This document shows, piece after piece, positions 1-5,890 of a stretch of DNA of 7,941 bases. The notes under the pieces are model-generated. The model saw only the letters and a program-made list of their open reading frames with translations. It was not told the origin of the DNA and made no database searches. Every line of letters starts with the position of its first letter. Within the stretch, counting starts at the first letter, position 1. Origin of the DNA: Bacillaceae bacterium UBA7792 (GTDB lineage: Bacteria; Bacillota; Bacilli; Bacillales; Cytobacillaceae); NCBI GenBank assembly GCA_002480735.1, contig DLCS01000005.1:1-7941 (forward strand), given 5' to 3'. A program made the translations under genes and the position numbers.

Positions 1-28
1 CTGTCCCTCTCATTGTATTAATTATCAT

Positions 29-45
29 TATAATACCGTATTATA
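29..45. repeat. Perfect 17-bp palindrome at the left-edge promoter (operator candidate)
   Basis: TATAATAC-C-GTATTATA is a perfect inverted repeat with 8-bp arms around one central base. It covers the whole -10 box of the leftward promoter (40-45) and its expected start point. That position is typical of a repressor operator. The arms are AT-rich, so it could also be a chance by-product of -10-like sequence. An RNA hairpin is less likely, because transcription should begin inside the repeat. Confidence 0.5.
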
Positions 46-69
46 TGCTTTTTCGGTCTTTTACGTCAA
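40..69 (-). promoter_or_regulatory. Sigma-A promoter reading out of the window, probably of ileS
   Basis: On the minus strand, TTGACG (69-64, five of six consensus bases) is followed by an 18-bp spacer and a perfect TATAAT (45-40). The -35 box overlaps the divIVA stop codon TGA (68-66). Transcription would start near base 33 and leave the window. In B. subtilis the gene after divIVA is ileS, preceded by a long T-box leader. The last bases read GAGAGGGACAG, which resembles the start of a T-box stem I, but too little leader is present to confirm it. No terminator hairpin is visible between divIVA and this promoter. Confidence 0.6.
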
Positions 70-578
70 GCTAGGGAATCTTCTTCTGCAGATTTTAACT
101 CGGATGCATCTACCTCATATTGTAGTAAATGATCCCAATCATCATTATTCAAAAGGTCTAGCTGAGCTTCAATTAGCATCTTAAATCTCGTGCGGAAAAC
201 CTTCGATTGCTTCTTCAAATCCTCTATTTCAAGGGCAATTTTCCGGGCTTTAGATAATGATTCATTGACAATTCTATCAGCATTTTTCTCCGCTTCCTTG
301 ATGATCAGCTTTGCTTCCTTTTGCGCATTTCTCTTCACTTCTTCGGCTGCTTCCTGTGCGATCACAATCGATTTATTCAAGGTTTCCTCAATGCTAGAGA
401 AATGGCCAAGACGTTCATTCAGATCATTGAGCTTTTCCTCCAGCTCTTTCTTTTCACGGATAATAATTTCATAATCCTTAATCACTTGATCAAGAAATTC
501 GTTTACCTCATCCTCATCATAACCACGGAACCCTTTATTAAATTCCTTGTTATGTATATCTAAAGGTGTTAATGGCAT
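66..578 (-). CDS. divIVA: DivIVA, polar/septal curvature-sensing scaffold protein
   Basis: 170-residue DivIVA, slightly longer than the 164-residue B. subtilis protein. It is a cytoplasmic coiled-coil scaffold that binds strongly curved membrane at septa and poles; in Bacillus it recruits the Min system through MinJ and anchors chromosome origins through RacA during sporulation. The N-terminal lipid-binding domain (about residues 1-60) is well conserved and keeps the membrane-inserting pair Phe17-Arg18 inside GFRGYDEDEVNEFL. Residues about 30-60 and 65-150 are heptad-rich, charged coiled coil, including NKSIVIAQEAAEEVKRN and LIEAQLDLLNNDDWDHLL. The tail after VDASEL is short and acidic and diverges from B. 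subtilis. The ATG start has an excellent Shine-Dalgarno GGAGGTGG 4 bases upstream. It lies 98 bases after ylmH with its own promoter candidate. Identity is near certain. Confidence 0.98.
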   Translation of the reverse strand: MPLTPLDIHNKEFNKGFRGYDEDEVNEFLDQVIKDYEIIIREKKELEEKLNDLNERLGHFSSIEETLNKSIVIAQEAAEEVKRNAQKEAKLIIKEAEKNADRIVNESLSKARKIALEIEDLKKQSKVFRTRFKMLIEAQLDLLNNDDWDHLLQYEVDASELKSAEEDSLA

Positions 579-614
579 AAGGCCACCTCCAAAATTATTA
601 TAATCCTATGTATT

Positions 615-647
615 TTCGATTATATGCAAATATTCGACATAACCATA
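615..647 (-). promoter_or_regulatory. divIVA promoter candidate with an exact Spo0A box
   Basis: In the 98-base gap before divIVA the minus strand has a perfect TATAAT (624-619) preceded by TGCA. The hexamer at the 17-bp position (TATGGT, 647-642) is a poor -35. An exact 0A box TGTCGAA lies at 639-633, between the two promoter elements and in the same direction as transcription. A weaker copy AATCGAA (5 of 7) lies at 621-615. Binding there would be expected to block RNA polymerase. The -10 is convincing. Spo0A control is inference. Confidence 0.4.
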
Positions 648-676
648 GCTTTTCCTGCATATTTTTTTAATTTCCC

Positions 677-1450
677 CTATTTTTGTTTCCCAGCCACAAT
701 CCGCCATTTATCCTTCTTTGTTTTTCCTTCCAAAGAAACAAGCTTGGCTCTCCCATAGCCGCGGACGGAGAGGATATCCGCCACATCACAGACAAATCCG
801 GGATTCTCGATGGTTGTCCAATTCACCTTCACAAGCCCATGCTTAATATACTCCTGGGATTTCTGCCTGGAAATATTGAAAATCGCCGACATGACCGCAT
901 CTAATCGAAGCGAAGAAACTGTAGCTGACAGCTCAATCCAGCTTTCACTTACAAGAATTCCCTCTGTTAAAGGAACCTCCTTCAGAGTAACGGAGGCACG
1001 TCCAATTTTTGTGAGCTGAAGCTGAATATAATCACTAACCTCTTTTCCCACCAAAAACTGCACACGCTCATTCTTGACGAGGATATCGCCGAATTTCCCT
1101 CTCTTTAATCCTAATGACATCAGACTTCCAAGAACCTGAGGATGTTCAATCGTGATAAATTTCGCTGGATAGTCAACTTCAAATAACTGAATTTGAAAAT
1201 CACTTTCCTCGATGGTGTAATAGTCAGGGAAAATAAGGGCTCTTTTTCGTTCATTTGAAACAAGTCCACCAGAAAAATCAACCTTCACATCTGACTGGGT
1301 GCCGATGAGCGTTTGAACAATCTGCTGCTCCCTCGGGTCTAGGAAATCGGTAAGCTTTGGGCTATAAGAATTCGCCACATATTCCTTCCATTCTAGAACT
1401 TGATCGATAAAGTCATGCTCTTCACTGCGGAAATGCTGATAAATATTCAT
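677..1450 (-). CDS. ylmH: YlmH/RqcP, S4-domain ribosome quality control factor
   Basis: 257-residue S4-domain RNA-binding protein, the same length as B. subtilis YlmH. The family (RqcP) works with RqcH on stalled 50S subunits, where it supports addition of C-terminal alanine tails to the nascent chain; it is cytoplasmic. The N-terminal part has IYQHFR..EHDFIDQVLEW and KLTDFLDPREQQIV (residues 32-45). A central domain follows, then a C-terminal S4 domain (about 181-240) with LRLDAVMSAIFNISR and GLVKVNW. The frame stays open upstream to a TTG at 1504, but that extension has no ribosome binding site and only encodes the hairpin at 1470-1500. ATG 1450 matches the family start and has a modest site AAGGGTGA. 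The start lies 66 bases after the ylmG stop. divIVA follows with its own promoter candidate. Confidence 0.95.
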   Translation of the reverse strand: MNIYQHFRSEEHDFIDQVLEWKEYVANSYSPKLTDFLDPREQQIVQTLIGTQSDVKVDFSGGLVSNERKRALIFPDYYTIEESDFQIQLFEVDYPAKFITIEHPQVLGSLMSLGLKRGKFGDILVKNERVQFLVGKEVSDYIQLQLTKIGRASVTLKEVPLTEGILVSESWIELSATVSSLRLDAVMSAIFNISRQKSQEYIKHGLVKVNWTTIENPGFVCDVADILSVRGYGRAKLVSLEGKTKKDKWRIVAGKQK

Positions 1451-1469
1451 TTCATCACCCTTAGAAAGT

Positions 1470-1500
1470 AAAAAAGGGGAGTCAAATTGAGCCCCTTTTT
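1470..1500 (-). terminator. Intrinsic-terminator-like hairpin between ylmG and ylmH
   Basis: On the minus strand AAAAAGGGG (1500-1492) pairs with CCCCTTTTT (1479-1471). The apex adds a short TCA/TGA pairing. The 3' arm runs into six T's (1475-1470), so this is a classic intrinsic terminator shape; the opposite strand also ends in T's. It begins 16 bases after the ylmG stop and ends 19 bases before the ylmH ATG, next to the ylmH ribosome binding site. It could end the ylm operon, or act as an attenuator that lets part of the transcripts into ylmH. Confidence 0.75.
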
Positions 1501-1516
1501 TCAATCATTCATAATC

Positions 1517-1780
1517 TTAAATTACCCATCTAAACACTTGCTCTAGCCCATATCCAGCGAAACGTAAAACCAATATCGCCACAATCGGAGAAATATCAAT
1601 CATCCCAATCGGCGGGATAATTCTACGAAAAGGCTCTAAATAAGGTTCACAAATTCTTGTCAAAAATTGTCCTATTGATGTTTCTCTTGCATTTGGGAAC
1701 CAGGACATCAAAATATAGATAATGAGCGCCCATGAGTAAATATAAATTAGGTTAAACAGTATAGAAAAAACAAATCCCAT
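1517..1780 (-). CDS. ylmG: YlmG, YggT-family membrane protein
   Basis: 87-residue integral membrane protein of the YggT/YlmG family. Two hydrophobic segments are visible, about residues 3-25 ([22 protein letters not shown]) and 60-82. Between them is the family's conserved loop [15 protein letters not shown]...[22 protein letters not shown]. Family members in bacteria and plastids are linked to division, nucleoid or thylakoid organisation, but the molecular role is not settled. The gene starts 6 bases after the sepF stop; the sepF codons Arg-Trp-stop supply its ribosome binding site GAGGTGG (1796-1790), so translation is probably coupled. ATG 1780 is the only start, since an in-frame TAG lies just upstream. 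Product family is sure, function is not. Confidence 0.93.
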   Translation of the reverse strand: MGFVFSILFNLIYIYSWALIIYILMSWFPNARETSIGQFLTRICEPYLEPFRRIIPPIGMIDISPIVAILVLRFAGYGLEQVFRWVI

Positions 1781-1786
1781 GTGAAG

Positions 1787-2230
1787 CTACCACCTCGAAT
1801 CTTCAAAATCTGTTTCTTGGAGTATTTGTGAAATACTTCCAGATACCTCCACGTTATCTGGAGTACAAAGGAAAATATCAGTACCAATTTTCTGAATATC
1901 GCCACCAATCGCATAAACCGTTCCACTTAGAAAATCAACAATCCGCTTCGCCTGATCGCGATCAATTCGCTGCAGGTTGACGACAACGGCACGGCGATTC
2001 TTTAATTGATCCGCAATATCCTGTGCCTCTGCATATACACGCGGCTCCACTAAAACAACCTTGGATGACTTCTGCACACTTTGCAGACTCACCACATTCT
2101 GTTTTTGCACTGCAGGCTGATGCTTCTGTGATCTCGCAGGTGGCACCTCTTCCTCATACATTTCTTCATCATCATAATCATATTCATCATCAAGAAAAAA
2201 GAATGTCTTTATTTTAGACTTAAGACTCAT
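1787..2230 (-). CDS. sepF: SepF, FtsZ-bundling membrane anchor of the divisome
   Basis: 147-residue SepF (B. subtilis about 152). SepF polymerises into rings, bundles FtsZ filaments by binding the FtsZ C-terminal peptide, and holds the Z ring to the membrane through an N-terminal amphipathic helix. Here that helix is [13 protein letters not shown] (1-13). A very acidic, low-complexity linker follows (14-30, rich in Asp, Glu and Tyr), then a short basic/Gln stretch, and the globular SepF domain from about residue 45 to 135. That domain contains [52 protein letters not shown] and [10 protein letters not shown]. The frame is open to a GTG at 2248, but that lies before the site AGAGGTG, which sits correctly for ATG 2230, and family proteins begin at this Met. 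The TAG stop of ylmE is embedded in this ribosome binding site. Confidence 0.97.
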   Translation of the reverse strand: MSLKSKIKTFFFLDDEYDYDDEEMYEEEVPPARSQKHQPAVQKQNVVSLQSVQKSSKVVLVEPRVYAEAQDIADQLKNRRAVVVNLQRIDRDQAKRIVDFLSGTVYAIGGDIQKIGTDIFLCTPDNVEVSGSISQILQETDFEDSRW

Positions 2231-2240
2231 CCTTACACCT

Positions 2241-2912
2241 CTATTCACCGACTAATGCGGTCCCGATTCGAACCATTGTTGCACCCTCTTCGATGGCAAT
2301 TGCAAAATCATTGGACATCCCCATAGAAAGTTCAAGGCATGGTGCATAGTCCAAATTCAGCTCTTGTATTTCCCTCTGCAAATTCTTTACAGTTCTAAAG
2401 CAATCCCTCAGCACCTGCTCATCATTCGTGAAGGGTGCCATGGTCATTAAACCAACTACTCTTATTTTTGAAAAATCATTCAGTTCTTTAATAAACGGAA
2501 GTACTTCTTCTGGAGCAAGCCCATGCTTCGATTCCTCTTCAGATGTTTTCACCTGTACAAAACAATTGAGCGGCTGATTTGCCCGTTTATTAATTTCCTT
2601 TGCCAAGGATAATCGGTCCAATGAATGGATATAATCGACCTTGTCAATGATGTTCTTGACCTTCCTAGTTTGGAGGGAGCCGATAAAATGCCATGTAGGC
2701 TTGTCCCCAAGCGCCTCCCACTTTACCTGAATTCCCTCTTCCCGGTTTTCACCAAGATGAGTGATCCCTGCTTCTAGTGCTTCTTTTGCTCGCTCGATCG
2801 AAACATATTTCGTTACAGCGATAATTGTTATGTCATTTGGATTGCGACCCGCTTTTTCACAGGCCTCCGCAATTTGTTTGTTAATTTGAGTAAGATTATC
2901 TGTGACTTGCAT
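2241..2912 (-). CDS. ylmE: YlmE, YggS/PLPBP-family pyridoxal-phosphate homeostasis protein
   Basis: 223-residue, single-domain PLP-binding protein with the alanine-racemase-like TIM-barrel fold. The family (YggS in E. coli, PLPBP in humans) buffers pyridoxal 5'-phosphate and affects amino-acid and vitamin B6 balance; no enzyme activity is established. The PLP Schiff-base lysine is Lys35 in IIAVTKYV. Other signatures are [47 protein letters not shown], and the phosphate-binding [29 protein letters not shown] at the C terminus. The frame is open to a TTG at 2939, but that precedes the Shine-Dalgarno. ATG 2912 aligns with the B. subtilis N terminus as I recall it (M-x-V-x-DNL). It lies 5 bases after the pgeF stop, while AAGGAGG (2935-2929) is 16 bases away, so coupled reinitiation is likely. 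Confidence 0.95.
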   Translation of the reverse strand: MQVTDNLTQINKQIAEACEKAGRNPNDITIIAVTKYVSIERAKEALEAGITHLGENREEGIQVKWEALGDKPTWHFIGSLQTRKVKNIIDKVDYIHSLDRLSLAKEINKRANQPLNCFVQVKTSEEESKHGLAPEEVLPFIKELNDFSKIRVVGLMTMAPFTNDEQVLRDCFRTVKNLQREIQELNLDYAPCLELSMGMSNDFAIAIEEGATMVRIGTALVGE

Positions 2913-2917
2913 CTGAA

Positions 2918-3736
2918 CTATTGCAAATCCTCCTTCCAAGCAAGAAAGCTCATCATGCGACCAGTTTTTCCCTTATCACGCCGGTGAGAGAAAAATTGTT
3001 TTTCTTGGCAGCTGGTGCATAAATCTGATACTTGAATATTTTCTTCCTTAATACCTGCCTTCATCAAAATCAAGCGATTTGCTTCTTTTAAGTCAAGCTG
3101 GTATTGATTGCCACTAATTAGATTATATGGTTTTTCTTCGACATCTTCTAGTCTATTTTGAACAAATTTGATAACGTAGTCGTCCACTACATAACAATTT
3201 TCGCAAATTGATGGACCAATCACAACAAAAATGTCTTCTGCTCTTATATTCTCTTCCTCAAAGACACGAATCATTTCGCTTCCTATCCCTTTAACAGTGC
3301 CCTTCCAGCCCGCATGTGCTAGACCAATTGCATGAGCTTTTGGCGCATAAAAGTATAAAGGCACACAATCAGCATAACACATCGTTAAAAGGATGCCAGA
3401 TTCCTTTGTGAAAAACCCATCTGTGCCTTTGAAGGAATCTGAGTATGATGTCGCTCCTCTTCCTGCGTCTTCCACTGTGACCTTCATGATCCTTGCATCA
3501 TGAGTTTGCTCGGCAGCAATCCAGCGATTTAGGGGGAAGTCAAGAAGCTCCGAAACTATTTTTCGATTATGTAAAACGGAATCGGGAGCATCATTGACAT
3601 GGTATCCTAAATTTAAGGTAGAAAAACCCCCCTCGCTTCTCCCACCATTCCTCGTTGTAAATCCAGCCACTAGATGATCTTTCATCCAGTCCTCAATTAG
3701 ATAAAATGATTCATTCTTTAAAAAGAATGGCTCCAT
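2918..3736 (-). CDS. pgeF: PgeF/YlmD, multicopper-oxidase-fold purine nucleoside / peptidoglycan-editing enzyme
   Basis: 272-residue protein of the YfiH/LACC1 (DUF152) family. Members have been described as polyphenol oxidases, as zinc-dependent purine nucleoside phosphorylases/adenosine deaminases, and as a peptidoglycan editing factor in E. coli that removes misincorporated serine. The metal site is intact: His79 in EQTHD, Cys124 in YADCVPL and His141 in [10 protein letters not shown]. Other family blocks are [42 protein letters not shown], and [24 protein letters not shown] near the end. The frame opens at ATG 3751, which has no ribosome binding site. ATG 3736 has GAGGG 8 bases upstream and is preferred, giving an N terminus MEPFFLK. 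It follows ylmC after 75 bases in which I see no convincing promoter, and it overlaps the ylmE ribosome binding site at its 3' end. Confidence 0.94.
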   Translation of the reverse strand: MEPFFLKNESFYLIEDWMKDHLVAGFTTRNGGRSEGGFSTLNLGYHVNDAPDSVLHNRKIVSELLDFPLNRWIAAEQTHDARIMKVTVEDAGRGATSYSDSFKGTDGFFTKESGILLTMCYADCVPLYFYAPKAHAIGLAHAGWKGTVKGIGSEMIRVFEEENIRAEDIFVVIGPSICENCYVVDDYVIKFVQNRLEDVEEKPYNLISGNQYQLDLKEANRLILMKAGIKEENIQVSDLCTSCQEKQFFSHRRDKGKTGRMMSFLAWKEDLQ

Positions 3737-3811
3737 GTTTTGTACCCTCATTCTGTTTTTATATAGTGTAACACAGAAGACACTTTCCTCACAGTAAAAC
3801 TAATTTAAATT

Positions 3812-4075
3812 CTATTCTTCAATATATTTGATTTCCGCTATATCTTTATAACGAACTAGGATAACATCCTCTCCTACCTTGAGAATATTTTTCCAAGAGA
3901 TCGTAACTTCTTCGTCTCTTCCAAATAGACCGAGCACTTTCCCAGTGCCTGCAATAATAATCGCTTCGATCTTACCCGACTTTAGATTAATGTCTACATC
4001 TGAAATATTTCCTAGTTTTTTTCCATCCGATATATTGATAACATCCTTCATTTGAAACTCAGAAATTCTAACCAT
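3812..4075 (-). CDS. ylmC: YlmC/YmxH-family PRC-barrel protein, sporulation-associated
   Basis: 87-residue PRC-barrel protein of the YlmC/YmxH family, found in endospore formers and usually next to the sigE-sigG genes. The single small beta-barrel fills the protein: ISEFQMKDVINISDGKKLGNISDVDIN, KIEAIIIAGTGKVLGLFGRDEEVTISWKNI, KVGEDVILVRYKDI. The conserved LGLFGRxEEVxISWxxIxKVGEDVILV block identifies the family. Its molecular function is unknown; PRC barrels often serve in RNA processing or protein contacts. The frame is open to a TTG at 4084, directly after GGGGG (4089-4085) with no room for initiation. ATG 4075 sits 9 bases after that run and matches the family start MxxISEFQ. It is separated from sigG by a strong hairpin, so it probably has its own promoter or depends on read-through. 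Confidence 0.9.
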   Translation of the reverse strand: MVRISEFQMKDVINISDGKKLGNISDVDINLKSGKIEAIIIAGTGKVLGLFGRDEEVTISWKNILKVGEDVILVRYKDIAEIKYIEE

Positions 4076-4129
4076 CACGATCAACCCCCATGATTTCTCT
4101 TAACTATGTATATGAGAGATGGGAGTTGA

Positions 4130-4161
4130 AAAATGAATAAAGCTGCCAAAAATGGCAGCTT
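4130..4161 (-). terminator. sigG terminator hairpin
   Basis: AAGCTGCCA (4161-4153, minus strand) pairs perfectly over 9 bp with TGGCAGCTT (4148-4140) around a TTTT loop. It begins within the sigG stop codon TAA (4162-4160). The following tract TATTCATTTTT is T-rich but interrupted, so termination may be incomplete and some read-through into ylmC is plausible. Confidence 0.75.
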
Positions 4162-4939
4162 AGCTCTGTATATGTTTATTCATTTGTTTGATGGCAGCCT
4201 TTTCTAGACGAGATACTTGGGCTTGTGAAATTCCAATTTCCTCTGCCACTTCCATTTGTGTTTTTCCTTGAAAAAATCTTTTTCTAAGAATGAGTTTTTC
4301 CCTTTCGTTGAGTCGTCTCATCCCTTCCTTTAAGGCAATTTCTTCAATCCAATTAATATCCTTATTCCTTTCATCACTGAGCTGGTCCATCACATAGATC
4401 GGGTCTCCGCCATCATTGTAGATCGGTTCAAACAAGGATACAGGATCTTGAATCGCATCTAGAGCAAAGACGATTTCTTCATGGGGAACATCGAGCACCT
4501 TGGCGATTTCTACAGCCGTCGGTTCCTTTGAAGTCTCACTCATTAATTTTTCCCTCACCTGCAGTGCTTTGTAAGCAATATCTCTGAGTGAGCGTGATAC
4601 ACGAATAGGGTTATTATCCCGTAAATAGCGTCTAATTTCTCCAATAATCATCGGAACAGCATAAGTAGAAAACTTTACATTTTGACCTAAATCAAAGTTA
4701 TCAATTGATTTCATCAGACCTATGCAGCCTACCTGGAATAGGTCATCAACAAACTCGCCCCGATTATTAAAGCGTTGAATCACACTTAAGACGAGACGTA
4801 AATTCCCATTGACGAGTTTCTCACGTGCGGTAGTATCTCCATTTTGCATTTCTTTGAAGAGCTTTCGCATTTCTTCATTCTTTAATACTGGGAGCTTTGA
4901 TGTGTCTACACCGCATATTTCAACTTTATTTCGAGTCAA
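4160..4939 (-). CDS. sigG: SigG, late forespore RNA polymerase sigma factor
   Basis: 259-residue sigma-70-family factor, the late forespore regulator that turns on spore protection and germination genes after engulfment (B. subtilis protein 260 residues). The N terminus TRNKVEICGVDTSKLPVL is characteristic. Region 2 spans about 38-108, with NGNLRLVLSVIQRFNNRGE, DLFQVGCIGLMKSIDNF and KFSTYAVPMIIGEIRRYLRD. Region 3 is about 112-190. Region 4 ends in the helix-turn-helix TQMEVAEEIGISQAQVSRLE (227-246). The frame continues upstream to 5083, but that stretch covers the promoter and leader. TTG 4939 is chosen because GGAGGG (4952-4947) lies 7 bases before it and the protein then matches SigG end to end. 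It lies 171 bases after sigE, with its own promoter and a translation-damping hairpin. A terminator follows at once. Confidence 0.97.
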   Translation of the reverse strand: MTRNKVEICGVDTSKLPVLKNEEMRKLFKEMQNGDTTAREKLVNGNLRLVLSVIQRFNNRGEFVDDLFQVGCIGLMKSIDNFDLGQNVKFSTYAVPMIIGEIRRYLRDNNPIRVSRSLRDIAYKALQVREKLMSETSKEPTAVEIAKVLDVPHEEIVFALDAIQDPVSLFEPIYNDGGDPIYVMDQLSDERNKDINWIEEIALKEGMRRLNEREKLILRKRFFQGKTQMEVAEEIGISQAQVSRLEKAAIKQMNKHIQS

Positions 4940-4946
4940 TTCTTTT

Positions 4947-4961
4947 CCCTCCTCATAGGAG
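4947..4961 (-). promoter_or_regulatory. Leader hairpin masking the sigG ribosome binding site
   Basis: CTCCT (4961-4957) and AGGAG (4953-4949) form a perfect 5-bp stem around an ATG loop. The 3' arm is the Shine-Dalgarno of sigG (GGAGGG, 4952-4947). In the folded mRNA the ribosome binding site is hidden. As I recall, a conserved hairpin of this kind lowers sigG translation in B. subtilis. Here the fold is read directly from the sequence; its effect is inferred. Confidence 0.7.
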
Positions 4962-4976
4962 TTGCTGTACAAAAAA

Positions 4977-5005
4977 CAGTATCTCCTTGAAGAGGAAAAA
5001 TATGC
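4977..5005 (-). promoter_or_regulatory. Sigma-F/sigma-G-type forespore promoter of sigG
   Basis: GCATA (5005-5001) fits the forespore -35 pattern GYWTA. GGAGATACTG (4986-4977) fits every position of the sigma-F -10 pattern GGHNANAHTR. The spacer is 14 bp, one short of the usual 15. Transcription should start near 4970, giving a leader of about 30 bases that contains the RBS hairpin. sigG in B. subtilis is started by sigma-F and maintained by sigma-G itself. Confidence 0.75.
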
Positions 5006-5026
5006 ACCTTGCACCAAGTGGAAGAG

Positions 5027-5068
5027 TGTCGAAAGTTGTCGGAAAACAGATAGAAATCTGATGTCGAT
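5027..5068 (-). promoter_or_regulatory. Cluster of three Spo0A-box-like heptamers upstream of sigG
   Basis: The plus strand carries TGTCGAA (5027-5033, exact 0A box), TGTCGGA (5037-5043, 6 of 7) and TGTCGAT (5062-5068, 6 of 7). The first two are exactly 10 bp apart, one helical turn, as in known tandem 0A sites. All face against the direction of sigG transcription. The exact box overlaps TCGACA (5032-5027), a -35-like hexamer on the minus strand, 22 bp before CATATT (5004-4999). Binding by Spo0A is inferred. Confidence 0.4.
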
Positions 5069-5110
5069 TGAGTTAAATATCAATAAAAATTTTTTACAGA
5101 ACTGGATCCA

Positions 5111-5830
5111 TTAGACCATTTTATTAAATTCTTTCTTCAATCGTTTGATGATCCGTTTTTCCAGGCGTGAAATGTAGGACTGGGAAATACCAAGCATATC
5201 TGCGACGTCCTTTTGTGTCTTTTCCTCCTCGCTGCCAAGACCAAATCTCAACTCCATAATTTGCTTTTCCCGATCAGAGAGCTGATGGAGTGCTTTTAGG
5301 AGGAGCTTTTTATCCACCGTTGCCTCTAGATTTTTCGTAATGATATCCTCCTCTGTCCCCAACACGTCGGATAAGAGAAGCTCGTTCCCATCCCAATCAA
5401 TATTTAAAGGTTCGTCAAAAGATACCTCCGACCTGATTTTATTGTTTCTTCTTAAGTACATCAGAATTTCATTTTCAATGCATCGTGAAGCATAGGTAGC
5501 CAGTTTGATCTTCTTTTCGGGATTAAATGTATTGACGGCTTTAATGAGGCCAATGGTTCCAATGCTAATCAAGTCCTCAATATTGATTCCAGTGTTTTCA
5601 AACTTTCTAGCAATATAGACAACGAGACGCAAGTTTCTTTCAATCAAAATTGATCTGGCCGCCTTATCGCCATTGGGCAGCTTTTGCAGCAATACTTCTT
5701 CTTCTTCCTTCGATAATGGAGGAGGGAGAGCTTCGCTTCCACCGATATAGTATATTTCATCCGTTTTTAGGCGCAATTTTATTAATAGCTTATACCAATA
5801 GTATGATAAGCGAAGTTTAAGTTTTTTCAT
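5111..5830 (-). CDS. sigE: Pro-SigE, early mother-cell RNA polymerase sigma factor precursor
   Basis: 239-residue pro-sigma-E, the same length as in B. subtilis. It directs early mother-cell transcription in sporulation. The N-terminal pro-sequence (about residues 1-27) is a basic, hydrophobic, membrane-associated helix, [19 protein letters not shown]; SpoIIGA cleaves it off next to the conserved [17 protein letters not shown]. Region 2 covers about 60-130 ([56 protein letters not shown]). Region 4 at the C terminus contains EREKQI-like [15 protein letters not shown] and the helix-turn-helix [20 protein letters not shown] (205-224). ATG 5830 has AAGGAGG 7 bases upstream. The gene lies 60 bases behind spoIIGA, with no terminator between them, so the protease and its substrate are made from one transcript. 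No clear terminator follows either, so some read-through towards sigG is expected. Confidence 0.98.
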   Translation of the reverse strand: MKKLKLRLSYYWYKLLIKLRLKTDEIYYIGGSEALPPPLSKEEEEVLLQKLPNGDKAARSILIERNLRLVVYIARKFENTGINIEDLISIGTIGLIKAVNTFNPEKKIKLATYASRCIENEILMYLRRNNKIRSEVSFDEPLNIDWDGNELLLSDVLGTEEDIITKNLEATVDKKLLLKALHQLSDREKQIMELRFGLGSEEEKTQKDVADMLGISQSYISRLEKRIIKRLKKEFNKMV

Positions 5831-5890
5831 CTGTTGTCCTCCTTCAAGACTTTGTCAAATTATTAGGCTGTTTTAGCAAAGAAACAATTA

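Noticed and set aside
190..563. Two plus-strand open frames opposite divIVA (94 and 80 codons)
   Set aside because: They lie wholly antisense to a highly conserved gene, have no family resemblance, and their composition mirrors the coiled-coil codons on the other strand.
683..1019. Plus-strand open frames opposite ylmH
   Set aside because: Antisense shadows of a conserved gene, with no plausible ribosome binding site and no recognisable protein.
2023..2217. His-rich 64-codon plus-strand frame opposite sepF
   Set aside because: The His repeats are only the reverse complement of the Asp/Glu/Tyr-rich SepF linker.
3737..3811. Promoter before pgeF (TATATAAAA near the start)
   Set aside because: No acceptable -35 for sigma-A, and no clear sigma-E, sigma-G or sigma-H pattern, was found at a suitable distance.
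4940..5083. N-terminal extension of SigG by 48 codons
   Set aside because: The stretch contains the sigG promoter, leader hairpin and Spo0A-like boxes, and has no resemblance to any sigma factor N terminus.
5100..5113. Terminator between sigE and sigG
   Set aside because: Only a short TGGATCCA palindrome and a mixed A/T run are present. They form no stable stem followed by T's.
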